NCBI GenBank assembly: GCA_022844405.1
Contig: JALHLV010000019.1
Span: forward strand, 1-64,000
Direction: 5' to 3'
Origin: Sphingomonadales bacterium
GTDB taxonomy: Bacteria; Pseudomonadota; Alphaproteobacteria; SMXS01
Length of the DNA: 64,000 bases
The position numbers were made by a program, and so were the translations under genes. Below, in pieces: positions 52,961 through 64,000 of the stretch. Position 1 is the first letter of the stretch; each line of letters begins with the position of its first letter. A model generated the notes under the pieces. That model was not told the origin of the DNA, made no database searches, and saw only the letters and a program-made list of their open reading frames with translations.

Positions 52961-53249
52961 TGCGGCGATCTGCTGAATCGTAACCCCCTATGTGATGGCT
53001 TCATGGCTGCTCTAACGCGCCCGGCGCGGTGCTGTCAAATGCGTTCGGACATGATCGCACAGCGCGTCCCCACCAGCCAGCCGGCAGTCGAAAACTCTTG
53101 GGATTCCAGAAAGATCCGGTAATCTTCCGGTATCCTTTCTGCGGCCATCCCGATCTTCCGGCCGCGCCGCCGGCTGCCGCGTTTCCACCTGTTGCTTTGG
53201 TCTCAATTGATACGTATTATAGTGTCAGTTGGCACCAAGCGGAGCCGCC
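52961..53249. other. Gap with repeated TCCGGTA elements before the RES/Xre module
   Basis: The gap before the RES/Xre genes holds AAGAT-N6-ATCTT (53111-53126) and two TCCGGTA copies at 53115 and 53126, spaced 11 bases. ATCTTCCGG recurs at about 53152. The 8-base palindrome ATACGTAT is at 53210-53217. I see no gene in it. Confidence 0.45.
53192..53220 (+). promoter_or_regulatory. Promoter and palindrome of the RES/Xre toxin-antitoxin operon
   Basis: TTGCTT (53192-53197) and TATTAT (53215-53220) are 17 bases apart. The palindrome ATACGTAT (53210-53217) overlaps the -10, as expected for an autorepressed antitoxin operon. Transcription would start near 53227, leaving a 23-base leader with a GGAG site before the antitoxin ATG. 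Confidence 0.45.
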
Positions 53250-53681
53250 ATGAAAGCCGAACCCCATAGCATCGAGACCCTGCTCGGCATGCCGGGAAAT
53301 GCGGATACGTTGCTCGACCTGGCCTACCGGATCGAGGGCGGACTGCCGGTCGGCGCCGTCGAGCGCCTCGCCGGGTTCGTCGCGCCGGGCGACGCCAACT
53401 TCAAGTACCGGCTGATGTCGAAGCCCACTTTCATGCGGCGCAAGAAGTCGGCGGGAAAGCGGCTGACCGCCGAGGAGGGCAACAAGCTGGCCCGCCTCGC
53501 CAAGGTCGTCAGCTTCGCGCTCGACATCTACAAGGACCCGGCGCGGGCGCGGGCCTTCCTCAGCCGGCCGCATCCCATGCTCGACGGCAGGCCGCCGCTC
53601 GACGTTGCGCTGGCCACCGGCCCCGGCGCCGACACGGTGATCAACATCCTTGGACGCGCGGCCTATGGCGGCGGCGCGTGA
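53250..53681 (+). CDS. Antitoxin of a RES/Xre type II module (Xre/MbcA/ParS-like)
   Basis: A 143-residue antitoxin. The C-terminal toxin-binding domain (about residues 85-140) shows SFALDIYKDPARARAFLSRPHPMLDGRPPLDVALATGPGADTVINIL, the MbcA/ParS/Xre pattern, here seen as shorter blocks. The N-terminal helical part (1-80) is the likely DNA-binding region, though no textbook HTH is clear. It starts at ATG 53250 with GGAG 5 bases upstream and overlaps the toxin start by four bases (GTGA). Antitoxin-first order is standard. Confidence 0.88.
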   Translation: MKAEPHSIETLLGMPGNADTLLDLAYRIEGGLPVGAVERLAGFVAPGDANFKYRLMSKPTFMRRKKSAGKRLTAEEGNKLARLAKVVSFALDIYKDPARARAFLSRPHPMLDGRPPLDVALATGPGADTVINILGRAAYGGGA

Positions 53682-54157
53682 GCGCACAACGGACCCATGT
53701 GGTCCTGACCTGCTACCGCATCGGCGACCCGGACGGCCTGTTCCCGATCTACGACGACGAAGGCTCGCGGCTCTATCCGGGCCGCTGGAACACGCCCGAC
53801 AGCCCGATGATCTACACCTCGGAGCACTACTCGACCGCCATGCTGGAAAAGCTGGTGCACTTCAACGCGATCCTGCCGTCCAACCAGCACTTCATCCGCA
53901 TCACCATCCCCAACGGAACCAGCTTCGAGGTTTTCCCAACGGCGGCCCACCCCGGCTGGGACGGCAAGAACGAGGACATCTGCAAGCGGTATGGCGAGGC
54001 GTGGTGCGGGGAACAGCGCTCGGTGCTGCTGCTTGTGCCGTCGATTCCGGCGCGGGTGGAGCACAATTTTCTCATTAACGCGAAGCACCCGGATGCGGCG
54101 GCAATTACATATGCGTTGCCGGAGCCGGTTTGGTGGGATGAGAGGCTCTACAGATAG
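53678..54157 (+). CDS. RES-domain NAD-phosphorylase-type toxin
   Basis: A 159-residue RES toxin. Family members such as MbcT degrade NAD+ by phosphorolysis, halting growth. The named residues are visible: Arg14 and Arg36 (CYRIGD and PGRWNT), Tyr46 (MIYTSEH), Glu57 (AMLEKLVHF) and a conserved Ser around 115-122 (QRSVLLLVPS). The C-terminal NFLINAKHPDA motif is also typical. GTG 53678 overlaps the antitoxin stop, giving the antitoxin-toxin couple. All catalytic positions look intact. Confidence 0.9.
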   Translation: MSAQRTHVVLTCYRIGDPDGLFPIYDDEGSRLYPGRWNTPDSPMIYTSEHYSTAMLEKLVHFNAILPSNQHFIRITIPNGTSFEVFPTAAHPGWDGKNEDICKRYGEAWCGEQRSVLLLVPSIPARVEHNFLINAKHPDAAAITYALPEPVWWDERLYR

Positions 54158-54204
54158 GGAGGCGAGTTTCCTAAACTGTCGGCGTAGCTCCACCGTGACT
54201 CCAA

Positions 54205-55029
54205 TCAGTTCAAGTCTCTTCTGAGCGTCTCCATCAGCTTCCGCGCCTGCTGCTGGATCGCCGCCTCCGGCTTCAGGCCGAGGCACGTTTCCGCCGCTTC
54301 CCTCGCGCCCTTCAGCTGGCCGGACTGGGCCTGGATGGCGGCGCTTTCCAGCCATAGGCGCGCATCCGCCGGGGCGATCAGCAGCATGCGCTGCATGACC
54401 TGCAGGCCGCGCGCCTGGTTGCCGCCTTGCAGGGCACGGCCGCGGATGTTGTTCAGGAGGCGCAGCAGCACCGCGCGGTCGGGCATGGGCTCGTAGTATT
54501 TCGGCTCAAGCTCGGCGTCCGGACCCACATAGGTTTTCAGCATCTGGCGCAGCGCCGGCGGCTCGACGGTGACGCCGGCGTGGAACGGGTCGAGGATCAC
54601 CCGGTCGGATTCGCCGTCGAGGCGCAGCACGAAATGGCCGGGGAAATCCAGGCCCCACGCCTGCCATCCGGCGCGGCGCGCGGTTTCGATGTAGAGGATG
54701 GCGAGCGCCACGGGCAGGCCCTTCCTGCGGTCTATCACCGCCATCAGATCAGCGTTGACCATGTCGTCATAGGTGTCGCGGTCGCCGCCATAGCCGTGCT
54801 CGATGTGGATCACGGTTGACAGCGCGTCGCCCCGGTCGGCGGCGCACCACATCACGCGGTTCACCAGGCCGGCGGCCAAATCGTCCAGATGGCGCAGATA
54901 CGGCCCGACCTCGCGGCCCGGGTGGTCGAGGGCGGCGAGCAGGAGCGCGGCCTCGGCGAGCGGCATCGTGGCGCCGTCCGCCGCACCGATCTCGCGCAGC
55001 CGCGCCTCGTACTCGTCAGTTCCGGTCAT
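54205..55029 (-). CDS. SirB1-family protein (transglutaminase-like plus TPR)
   Basis: A 274-residue SirB1-like protein. The N-terminal half holds a transglutaminase-like fold with DMVNADLMAVIDRRKGLPVALAILYIETARRAGWQAWGLDFPGHFVLRLDG (residues about 88-138), and the C-terminal half has a TPR-like repeat (LQVMQRMLLIAPADARLWLESAAIQAQSGQLKGAREAAETCL). The catalytic Cys of transglutaminases is not evident, which is normal for the family. Its function is not known, though homologues lie by peptide-chain release and heme genes in other bacteria. The start overlaps the P450 stop (ATGA). Confidence 0.87.
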   Translation of the reverse strand: MTGTDEYEARLREIGAADGATMPLAEAALLLAALDHPGREVGPYLRHLDDLAAGLVNRVMWCAADRGDALSTVIHIEHGYGGDRDTYDDMVNADLMAVIDRRKGLPVALAILYIETARRAGWQAWGLDFPGHFVLRLDGESDRVILDPFHAGVTVEPPALRQMLKTYVGPDAELEPKYYEPMPDRAVLLRLLNNIRGRALQGGNQARGLQVMQRMLLIAPADARLWLESAAIQAQSGQLKGAREAAETCLGLKPEAAIQQQARKLMETLRRDLN

Positions 55030-56303
55030 TCGGCGGCCTGCGAGACCTCCGCCCGGTCGAACGTCAGCCGCAACTGCTTCAGGCCGCGCAGGATGAAGTT
55101 GGGATGGTACTCCAGCTTCTCGTGGCCGTCCGCCAGCCTGATGTTGGCGAGGCGCCGCAGCAGGGTGCGGAAGCCCAGGAACATCTCCTCGCGCGCCAGC
55201 ATGGCGCCGACGCAGAAATGCACGCCGACGCCGAAGGCGATCTGGGCGCCGGCGTTGCGGCGGCAGACGTCGAGCGCGTCGGGCTCGGCGAACACCTTGT
55301 CGTCCCGGTTGGCCGCGGCCCAGCGCAAATTGACCAGCGAACCGGCGGGAATCTCGTGGCCGCCCAGCACCGTATCGCGCGTGGTCACCCGGAACAGGCC
55401 GGCGACCGGCGATTCGAGGCGCAGCACCTCCTCGCAGAAGGTGCGCATCAGCTTGTCGTCGCCGCCTTTCAGCAGGGCGAGCTGGTCCGGGTTCTCCAGC
55501 AACAGCACCATGCCGGCGGCGAACGCGTTGGTGGTGGTCTCGTTGCCCGCCACCAGCAGCTGCTGGATGATCGACAGCAGTTCGGCGCCGTTGAGCGGCC
55601 GGCCTTCCGGATTGCCGTCCTCCTCCAGCCGGGCGTTGACCAGGTCGCTGAGGATGTCGTCCTTCGGGTCGGCGCGCCGTTCCTCCATGCGCTCGAGGAA
55701 GTAGCGCTGGAACTCGATCACCAGCCTGGCGCGGGCCAGTTCGGCTTCCAGCCCGATGTTGAGGCCGATGGGCACGGAAGCATCGGACCAGTCCTTGAAC
55801 TTCTGCATGTCCGAACGTGGCACGCCCAACTGGTCGGCGATGATGTAGATGGGCAGCTTGATCGCGAATTCGGCAACGAACTCCACCTCGCCCTTGCCAA
55901 TGAAATCGTCGATCAGCTCATCGACGATCTGCTGGATGTAGCCCTGCATGCCCCGCACGCGCCCGGCGGTGAACGCCCGGTTGACCAGGTTGCGGTAGCG
56001 TGTGTGCAGCGGCGGATCGGCTGAAATGAGGGTGCTGGCGAAAAGCAGTCCCTCCTTCCGATACAACTCGACCACCTCGGGATAGGCGCCGGGTCCGCCG
56101 CCGGAAGCGGCCTGGTTGATCTGGCTGGAGAACACCTCGGTGTTGCGCACCGCCTCCATCACCAGGTCGTAGCGGGTGACGATGAAAAAGCCGGTCTGCG
56201 GGATGCGGTAGACCGGCGCCTGCTCGCGCAGCGCCCGGTACGCCGGAAACGGGCATTCGAGCGTGCCCTGTTCCATGAGGTTGAAGCTCGTCAGATCCGT
56301 CAT
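55026..56303 (-). CDS. Cytochrome P450 with AGNETT I-helix
   Basis: A 425-residue P450. The I-helix has AGNETT (252-257), so the usual acidic Asp is Glu. ExxR is Glu292/Arg295 in EEVLRLESPV, and the haem loop is FGVGVHFCVGAML with Cys364. The ATG at 56303 gives MTDLTSFNLMEQGTLECPFPAYRALREQAPVYR in shortened view, a typical CYP start. A longer open frame to 56528 is rejected since it lies in divergent intergenic DNA. No ferredoxin gene is adjacent. It overlaps the SirB1 start, suggesting co-transcription. Substrate unknown. Confidence 0.92.
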   Translation of the reverse strand: MTDLTSFNLMEQGTLECPFPAYRALREQAPVYRIPQTGFFIVTRYDLVMEAVRNTEVFSSQINQAASGGGPGAYPEVVELYRKEGLLFASTLISADPPLHTRYRNLVNRAFTAGRVRGMQGYIQQIVDELIDDFIGKGEVEFVAEFAIKLPIYIIADQLGVPRSDMQKFKDWSDASVPIGLNIGLEAELARARLVIEFQRYFLERMEERRADPKDDILSDLVNARLEEDGNPEGRPLNGAELLSIIQQLLVAGNETTTNAFAAGMVLLLENPDQLALLKGGDDKLMRTFCEEVLRLESPVAGLFRVTTRDTVLGGHEIPAGSLVNLRWAAANRDDKVFAEPDALDVCRRNAGAQIAFGVGVHFCVGAMLAREEMFLGFRTLLRRLANIRLADGHEKLEYHPNFILRGLKQLRLTFDRAEVSQAAE

Positions 56304-56604
56304 CGCGTCCTCTCCCACAAGCGCCGTTTCGGCCTTGAAACCGCCATTTCCGGGGCGATGGAGTGTAACCCGCGAGGCCCCGGACCGATAGATAAACTGG
56401 TTGCCGAGCCCTGGGAAAAAAGGTAAGTAATGCTGATATAAATCGGCGGGTTCGCCGGTTGAATGGCGCAGGATTGCCGGAAGCTCCCGCGGCCCCATGT
56501 TCCGATATGGCTGACGCATGGCAGCCAAGGAAATCTGGGGCTTTGGTTGCTCCCGGCGAATCGGTACTCTTAACGGCCTTTAAGAAAAGACCGGAGAACG
56601 CCCC
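56304..56604. other. Intergenic region between the P450 and gltB
   Basis: About 300 bases between divergent genes. It holds a short AT-richer stretch around 56415-56450, probably part of the P450 promoter, and a sigma-54-like site at 56536-56551 ahead of gltB. I see no gene in it. Confidence 0.45.
56536..56551 (+). promoter_or_regulatory. Candidate sigma-54 promoter upstream of gltBD
   Basis: TGGGGC-N5-TTGCT keeps the invariant GG (-24) and GC (-12) at the required 10-base spacing and matches the consensus TGGCAC-N5-TTGCW at 9 of 11 positions. It lies about 54 bases before the GTG start of gltB. Nitrogen control of glutamate synthase would make sense, but a single match in GC-rich DNA can be chance. 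Confidence 0.4.
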
Positions 56605-61326
<4,722 letters not shown>

Positions 61327-61327
61327 C

Positions 61328-62746
61328 ATGGGAAAGCCGACCGGCTTCAAGGAATTCGACCGTCTCGACCGCAAATACGCCCCGGTCGAGGAGCGGGTGA
61401 CGCACTACAACGACTTCGTCATCCCGCTGCCGGCCGAGGAGCTGAACAGGCAGGCCGCGCGCTGCATGGATTGCGGTATCCCGTACTGTCACAACGGCTG
61501 TCCGGTCAACAACATCATCCCGGACTTCAACGACCTGGTGTACCGCAACGAGTGGAAGGAGGCGTTCGTCACGCTGGATTCCACCAACAACTTTCCCGAG
61601 TTCACCGGCCGCATCTGCCCGGCGCCGTGCGAGGCGTCGTGCACGCTGAACATCGACGACAAGCCGGTCACCATCAAGACCATCGAATGCGCGATCATCG
61701 ACCGGGCGTTCCAGGAAGGCTGGGTGGTGCCGCGTTCGGCGCCGTTCCGCACCGGCAAGACGGTCGCCGTGGTCGGCTCCGGTCCGGCCGGCATGGCCGC
61801 CGCCCAGCAGCTCGCCCGCGTCGGCCATGACGTGACGCTCTACGAGCGGCATCGCAAGATCGGCGGCCTGCTGCGCTACGGCATTCCCGATTTCAAGATG
61901 GAAAAGCATGTCATCGACCGCCGCGTGGCGCAGATGGAAGCCGAGGGCGTTCGGTTCGAGACCGGCGTGCATGTGGGCGTCGATATCGACGCGAACGACC
62001 TGATGAAGAAGTTCGACGCGGTGCTGCTGACCGGCGGCGCCGAGAAGGCCCGCGACCTGCCCGTGCCCGGCCGCGAACTCGACGGCATCGAGTTCGCCAT
62101 GGACTTCCTGCCGCAGCAGAACCGCCGCGTCGGCGGCGAGCCGGTCGGCAACGTCAAGGAAATCCTGGCCGGCGGCAAGAACGTCGTCGTCATCGGCGGC
62201 GGCGACACCGGTTCCGACTGCATCGGCACCAGCTTCCGCCAGGGCGCCCTGTCGGTGACCCAGATCGAGATCATGCCGCAGCCGCCCGAGCGCGAGAACA
62301 AGCCGCTGGTGTGGCCGAACTGGCCCATGAAGATGCGCACCTCGTCGTCGCAGGCCGAAGGCGCCGAGCGCGACTTCGCGGTCAACACGGTGAGCTTCGA
62401 AGGCGAGAACGGCCGCGTCACCGGCCTCAACTGCATCCGCGTCGACGAGCGTATGCAGCCGATCCCCGGCACCGAATTCCGCATCCCGGCCGACCTGGTG
62501 CTGCTCGCCATGGGCTTCGTCAGCCCGGTGCACGAAGGCATGATCGAGCAGCTCGGCGTGACGCTTGATCCCCGCGGCAACGTGGGCGCCGACACGGTGC
62601 GCTACCAGACCTCCATCGACAAGGTCTTCGCTGCCGGCGACATGCGCCGCGGCCAGTCGCTGGTCGTCTGGGCCATCCGTGAAGGCCGCCAGGCCGCCCG
62701 CGCCGTGGACCTGTGGCTGATGGGCACGACGGAACTGCCGCGGTAA
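61328..62746 (+). CDS. gltD: Glutamate synthase (NADPH) small subunit
   Basis: A 472-residue FAD/NADPH oxidoreductase that feeds electrons to GltB. The N-terminal iron-sulfur region contains Cys46, 49, 54 and 58 ([15 protein letters not shown]) and Cys97, 101 and 105 ([11 protein letters not shown]). The FAD-binding loop is [14 protein letters not shown] and the NADPH site is [13 protein letters not shown]. The terminal block [26 protein letters not shown] is characteristic. It is separated from gltB by one base. A three-hairpin repeat follows downstream. Confidence 0.97.
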   Translation: MGKPTGFKEFDRLDRKYAPVEERVTHYNDFVIPLPAEELNRQAARCMDCGIPYCHNGCPVNNIIPDFNDLVYRNEWKEAFVTLDSTNNFPEFTGRICPAPCEASCTLNIDDKPVTIKTIECAIIDRAFQEGWVVPRSAPFRTGKTVAVVGSGPAGMAAAQQLARVGHDVTLYERHRKIGGLLRYGIPDFKMEKHVIDRRVAQMEAEGVRFETGVHVGVDIDANDLMKKFDAVLLTGGAEKARDLPVPGRELDGIEFAMDFLPQQNRRVGGEPVGNVKEILAGGKNVVVIGGGDTGSDCIGTSFRQGALSVTQIEIMPQPPERENKPLVWPNWPMKMRTSSSQAEGAERDFAVNTVSFEGENGRVTGLNCIRVDERMQPIPGTEFRIPADLVLLAMGFVSPVHEGMIEQLGVTLDPRGNVGADTVRYQTSIDKVFAAGDMRRGQSLVVWAIREGRQAARAVDLWLMGTTELPR

Positions 62747-62775
62747 GGCAGAAGACCAAGGACATCGCCGCCCTC

Positions 62776-62841
62776 CCTTCTCCCCGCCGGGGAGAAGGTG
62801 GCGCGCAGCGCCGGATGAGGGGCAAGCCGCGCCAGCGGCTT
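62776..62841. repeat. Triple-hairpin interspersed repeat downstream of gltD
   Basis: Hairpin 1 is a perfect 10-base stem CCTTCTCCCC-GCC-GGGGAGAAGG (62776-62798). Hairpin 2 is GGCGC-GCA-GCGCC (62800-62812). Hairpin 3 is AAGCCGC-GCCA-GCGGCTT (62824-62841). The CCCTTCTCCCC...GGAGAAGGTGGCGCGCAGCGCCGGATGAGGG type is a familiar dispersed repeat in alphaproteobacterial genomes. Placed after gltD, it may also stop transcription, though there is no T-run. Confidence 0.75.
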
Positions 62842-62920
62842 CCGGACCGCAGCGCACCTGCCCCCTGTCCGCGTCCTGAATCACCCGTTAAACTCTCCGT
62901 CGAACAAGGGGAGAGACGCC

Positions 62921-63445
62921 ATGAGCCAGCCAGCCTTCAACTACGACAACGTCAAGGGCTACACCCTGGACGAGGACGCCGAGCGCGAGCTGATCGCGGC
63001 GCAGAACGAGTGCACCTTCATGTGGTCCACCAAGGAAGGCTGGCCCGTCGGCGTGATCATGTCCTACATCTTCGAGCAGGGCTGTTTCTGGCTGTCGGTG
63101 TCGTCGCTGCGCGTGCGCGTGCAGGCCGTCGAGCGCGACCCGCGTGTGTCCATCGCCATCACCAGCAAGGGCACCAGCACCCTGGGCAGCCGGGCGCTGA
63201 CCTACAAGGGCACCTGCGAGGTTTTCAAGGACCAGGCCACCATCGACTGGTTCCTGCCGCTGCTCGCCAAGCGCCTGCGCGCCGGTGACGAGGCAGCCCA
63301 GAAGCTGTTCGTGAAGCTGAACGACACCCCCAACCGCCGCGTCCTGAAGGTGACCCCGGTCAAGCGCATCGGCTATGACGGCCAGAAGATGCGCAAGGCG
63401 ACGGAGGAAGCAGTGGCGGCGGGCCGGGAGATCGGGCCGAGCTGA
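62921..63445 (+). CDS. Pyridoxamine 5'-phosphate oxidase-family (split-barrel flavin) protein
   Basis: A 174-residue FMN-binding split barrel protein with ECTFMWSTKEGWPVGVIMSYIFEQGCFWLSVSSLRVRVQAVERDPRVSIAITSK (residues about 30-84 in shortened view), the typical strand pattern, and a C-terminal LKVTPVKRIGYDGQKMRK. It lacks the residues that fix PLP substrates, so it may be an F420- or FMN-dependent reductase-like protein. The ATG has GGGGAGAG upstream. The next gene is convergent. Confidence 0.85.
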   Translation: MSQPAFNYDNVKGYTLDEDAERELIAAQNECTFMWSTKEGWPVGVIMSYIFEQGCFWLSVSSLRVRVQAVERDPRVSIAITSKGTSTLGSRALTYKGTCEVFKDQATIDWFLPLLAKRLRAGDEAAQKLFVKLNDTPNRRVLKVTPVKRIGYDGQKMRKATEEAVAAGREIGPS

Positions 63446-63452
63446 TCGGCGG

Positions 63453-64000
63453 CTAAACCTTCACCATCACCTTGCCCCTGTTCGAGCCGTCGAACAGGCG
63501 GTGATAGGCCTTCAGCGTGTTCTCCAGGCCGTCGACCAGCTCGACGTTGTAGGTGAGCCTGCCGGCGCGGTGCCAGTCCATCAGCGTCTTCTCGATCTCG
63601 CCGCACTGGCCGAAGAAGTCCGGCGAGAAGAAGCCCTGGACCGTGGCGCGCTTCATCAGCAGCTGGTCGAAATTGGTCGGGCCGGGGCGCTTCTGGGTGT
63701 CGGCATATTGCGACACCAGGCCGCAGATGGCGATGCGCGCATACATGGCCATGTGGCCCATGATGGTATCGAGCACCGCGCCGCCCACATTGTCGAAATA
63801 GACGTCGACGCCGTTCGGGCACAGCACGTTGAGTTCGTGCGACAGGTTCTGCTGCCGGTAGTTGATGGCGTGGTCGAACCCAAGGTCCTCGGTGAGCCAG
63901 CGGCATTTTTCCTCGCGGCTGGTGAGGCCGATGACCCTGCAGCCCAGGTTGCGCGCCACCTGCCCGGCCAGCGATCCGGTGGCGCCCGCGGCCGCCGAGA
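63453..64000 (-). CDS. NADP-dependent MDR oxidoreductase (PTGR/CurA-like), 5' part outside the window
   Basis: The C-terminal 182 codons of a zinc-free MDR reductase, running off the right edge. The visible part has SAAAGATGSLAGQVARNLGCRVIGLTSREEKC, the NADP-binding loop of the leukotriene B4 dehydrogenase/prostaglandin reductase-like branch. It is followed by GVDVYFDNVGGAVLDTIMGHMA and the end GKVMVKV. Such enzymes reduce alpha,beta-unsaturated ketones and aldehydes. The GTG at 63957-63959 is not the true start. It is convergent with the flavin-fold gene. Confidence 0.9.
   Translation of the reverse strand, partial: SAAAGATGSLAGQVARNLGCRVIGLTSREEKCRWLTEDLGFDHAINYRQQNLSHELNVLCPNGVDVYFDNVGGAVLDTIMGHMAMYARIAICGLVSQYADTQKRPGPTNFDQLLMKRATVQGFFSPDFFGQCGEIEKTLMDWHRAGRLTYNVELVDGLENTLKAYHRLFDGSNRGKVMVKV

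Overview
The window is high-GC chromosomal DNA, most likely from an alphaproteobacterium, perhaps Rhodospirillales-like; the order is an inference. The best clue is the gene order rpmH-rnpA-yidD-yidC-engB-argB, joined by overlapping start and stop codons, which is typical of Alphaproteobacteria. A two-subunit glutamate synthase and a ligase-associated (Lhr-Core) DNA repair cluster fit this. Coding density is high, with about 60 convincing genes, one tRNA and no visible transposon, phage or CRISPR array. Long reading frames opposite gltB, the RND pump and others are GC-rich shadows and were left out.

Layout. 1-5.3 kb: end of an unidentified gene, a P1/DmpA-type peptidase, gamma-glutamyltransferase, a ParA-like ATPase and an orphan histidine kinase. 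5.4-9.9 kb: the rpmH-argB housekeeping block and tRNA-Arg(CCG). 9.9-10.6 kb: a RelE-like toxin with HTH antitoxin, preceded by two palindromic operators. 10.6-18.1 kb: a minus-strand unit dabB-dabA-cysD-like-acyltransferase with a divergent LysR regulator, pointing to inorganic carbon uptake. 18.2-31.8 kb: accessory metabolism, with an SDR, a Rieske oxygenase, OsmC proteins, a PQQ sugar dehydrogenase, a six-gene minus-strand run led by a coniferyl-aldehyde-dehydrogenase-like gene, arylamine N-acetyltransferase, an LLM oxidoreductase and a GGCT-like protein. 31.8-34.1 kb: a B12-binding radical SAM gene divergent from a small exported four-cysteine protein across an AT-richer gap carrying repeated CGGTATCG dyads.

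34.2-42 kb: OsmC, a cytochrome P450 and the four-gene repair cluster (PdeM, Lhr-type helicase, MBL exonuclease, ATP-dependent ligase). 42-50 kb: a Kazal-type lipoprotein, a zincin-like metallopeptidase, an RND efflux pair, a YihY protein and an alcohol dehydrogenase. 50-52.5 kb: two VOC proteins and a DUF1428 protein, divergent from an HxlR regulator whose consensus promoter appears to give a leaderless mRNA overlapped by a tandem operator. 52.5-56.3 kb: a Nudix protein, a RES/Xre toxin-antitoxin pair, a SirB1-type protein and a second P450. 56.6-64 kb: gltB-gltD, a flavin-binding-fold protein and the 3' part of an MDR oxidoreductase.

The most unusual items are the DabAB operon that includes an orphan CysD and an acyltransferase, the HxlR control region, the radical SAM/exported protein pair with its shared dyads, and three hairpin-rich interspersed repeats.
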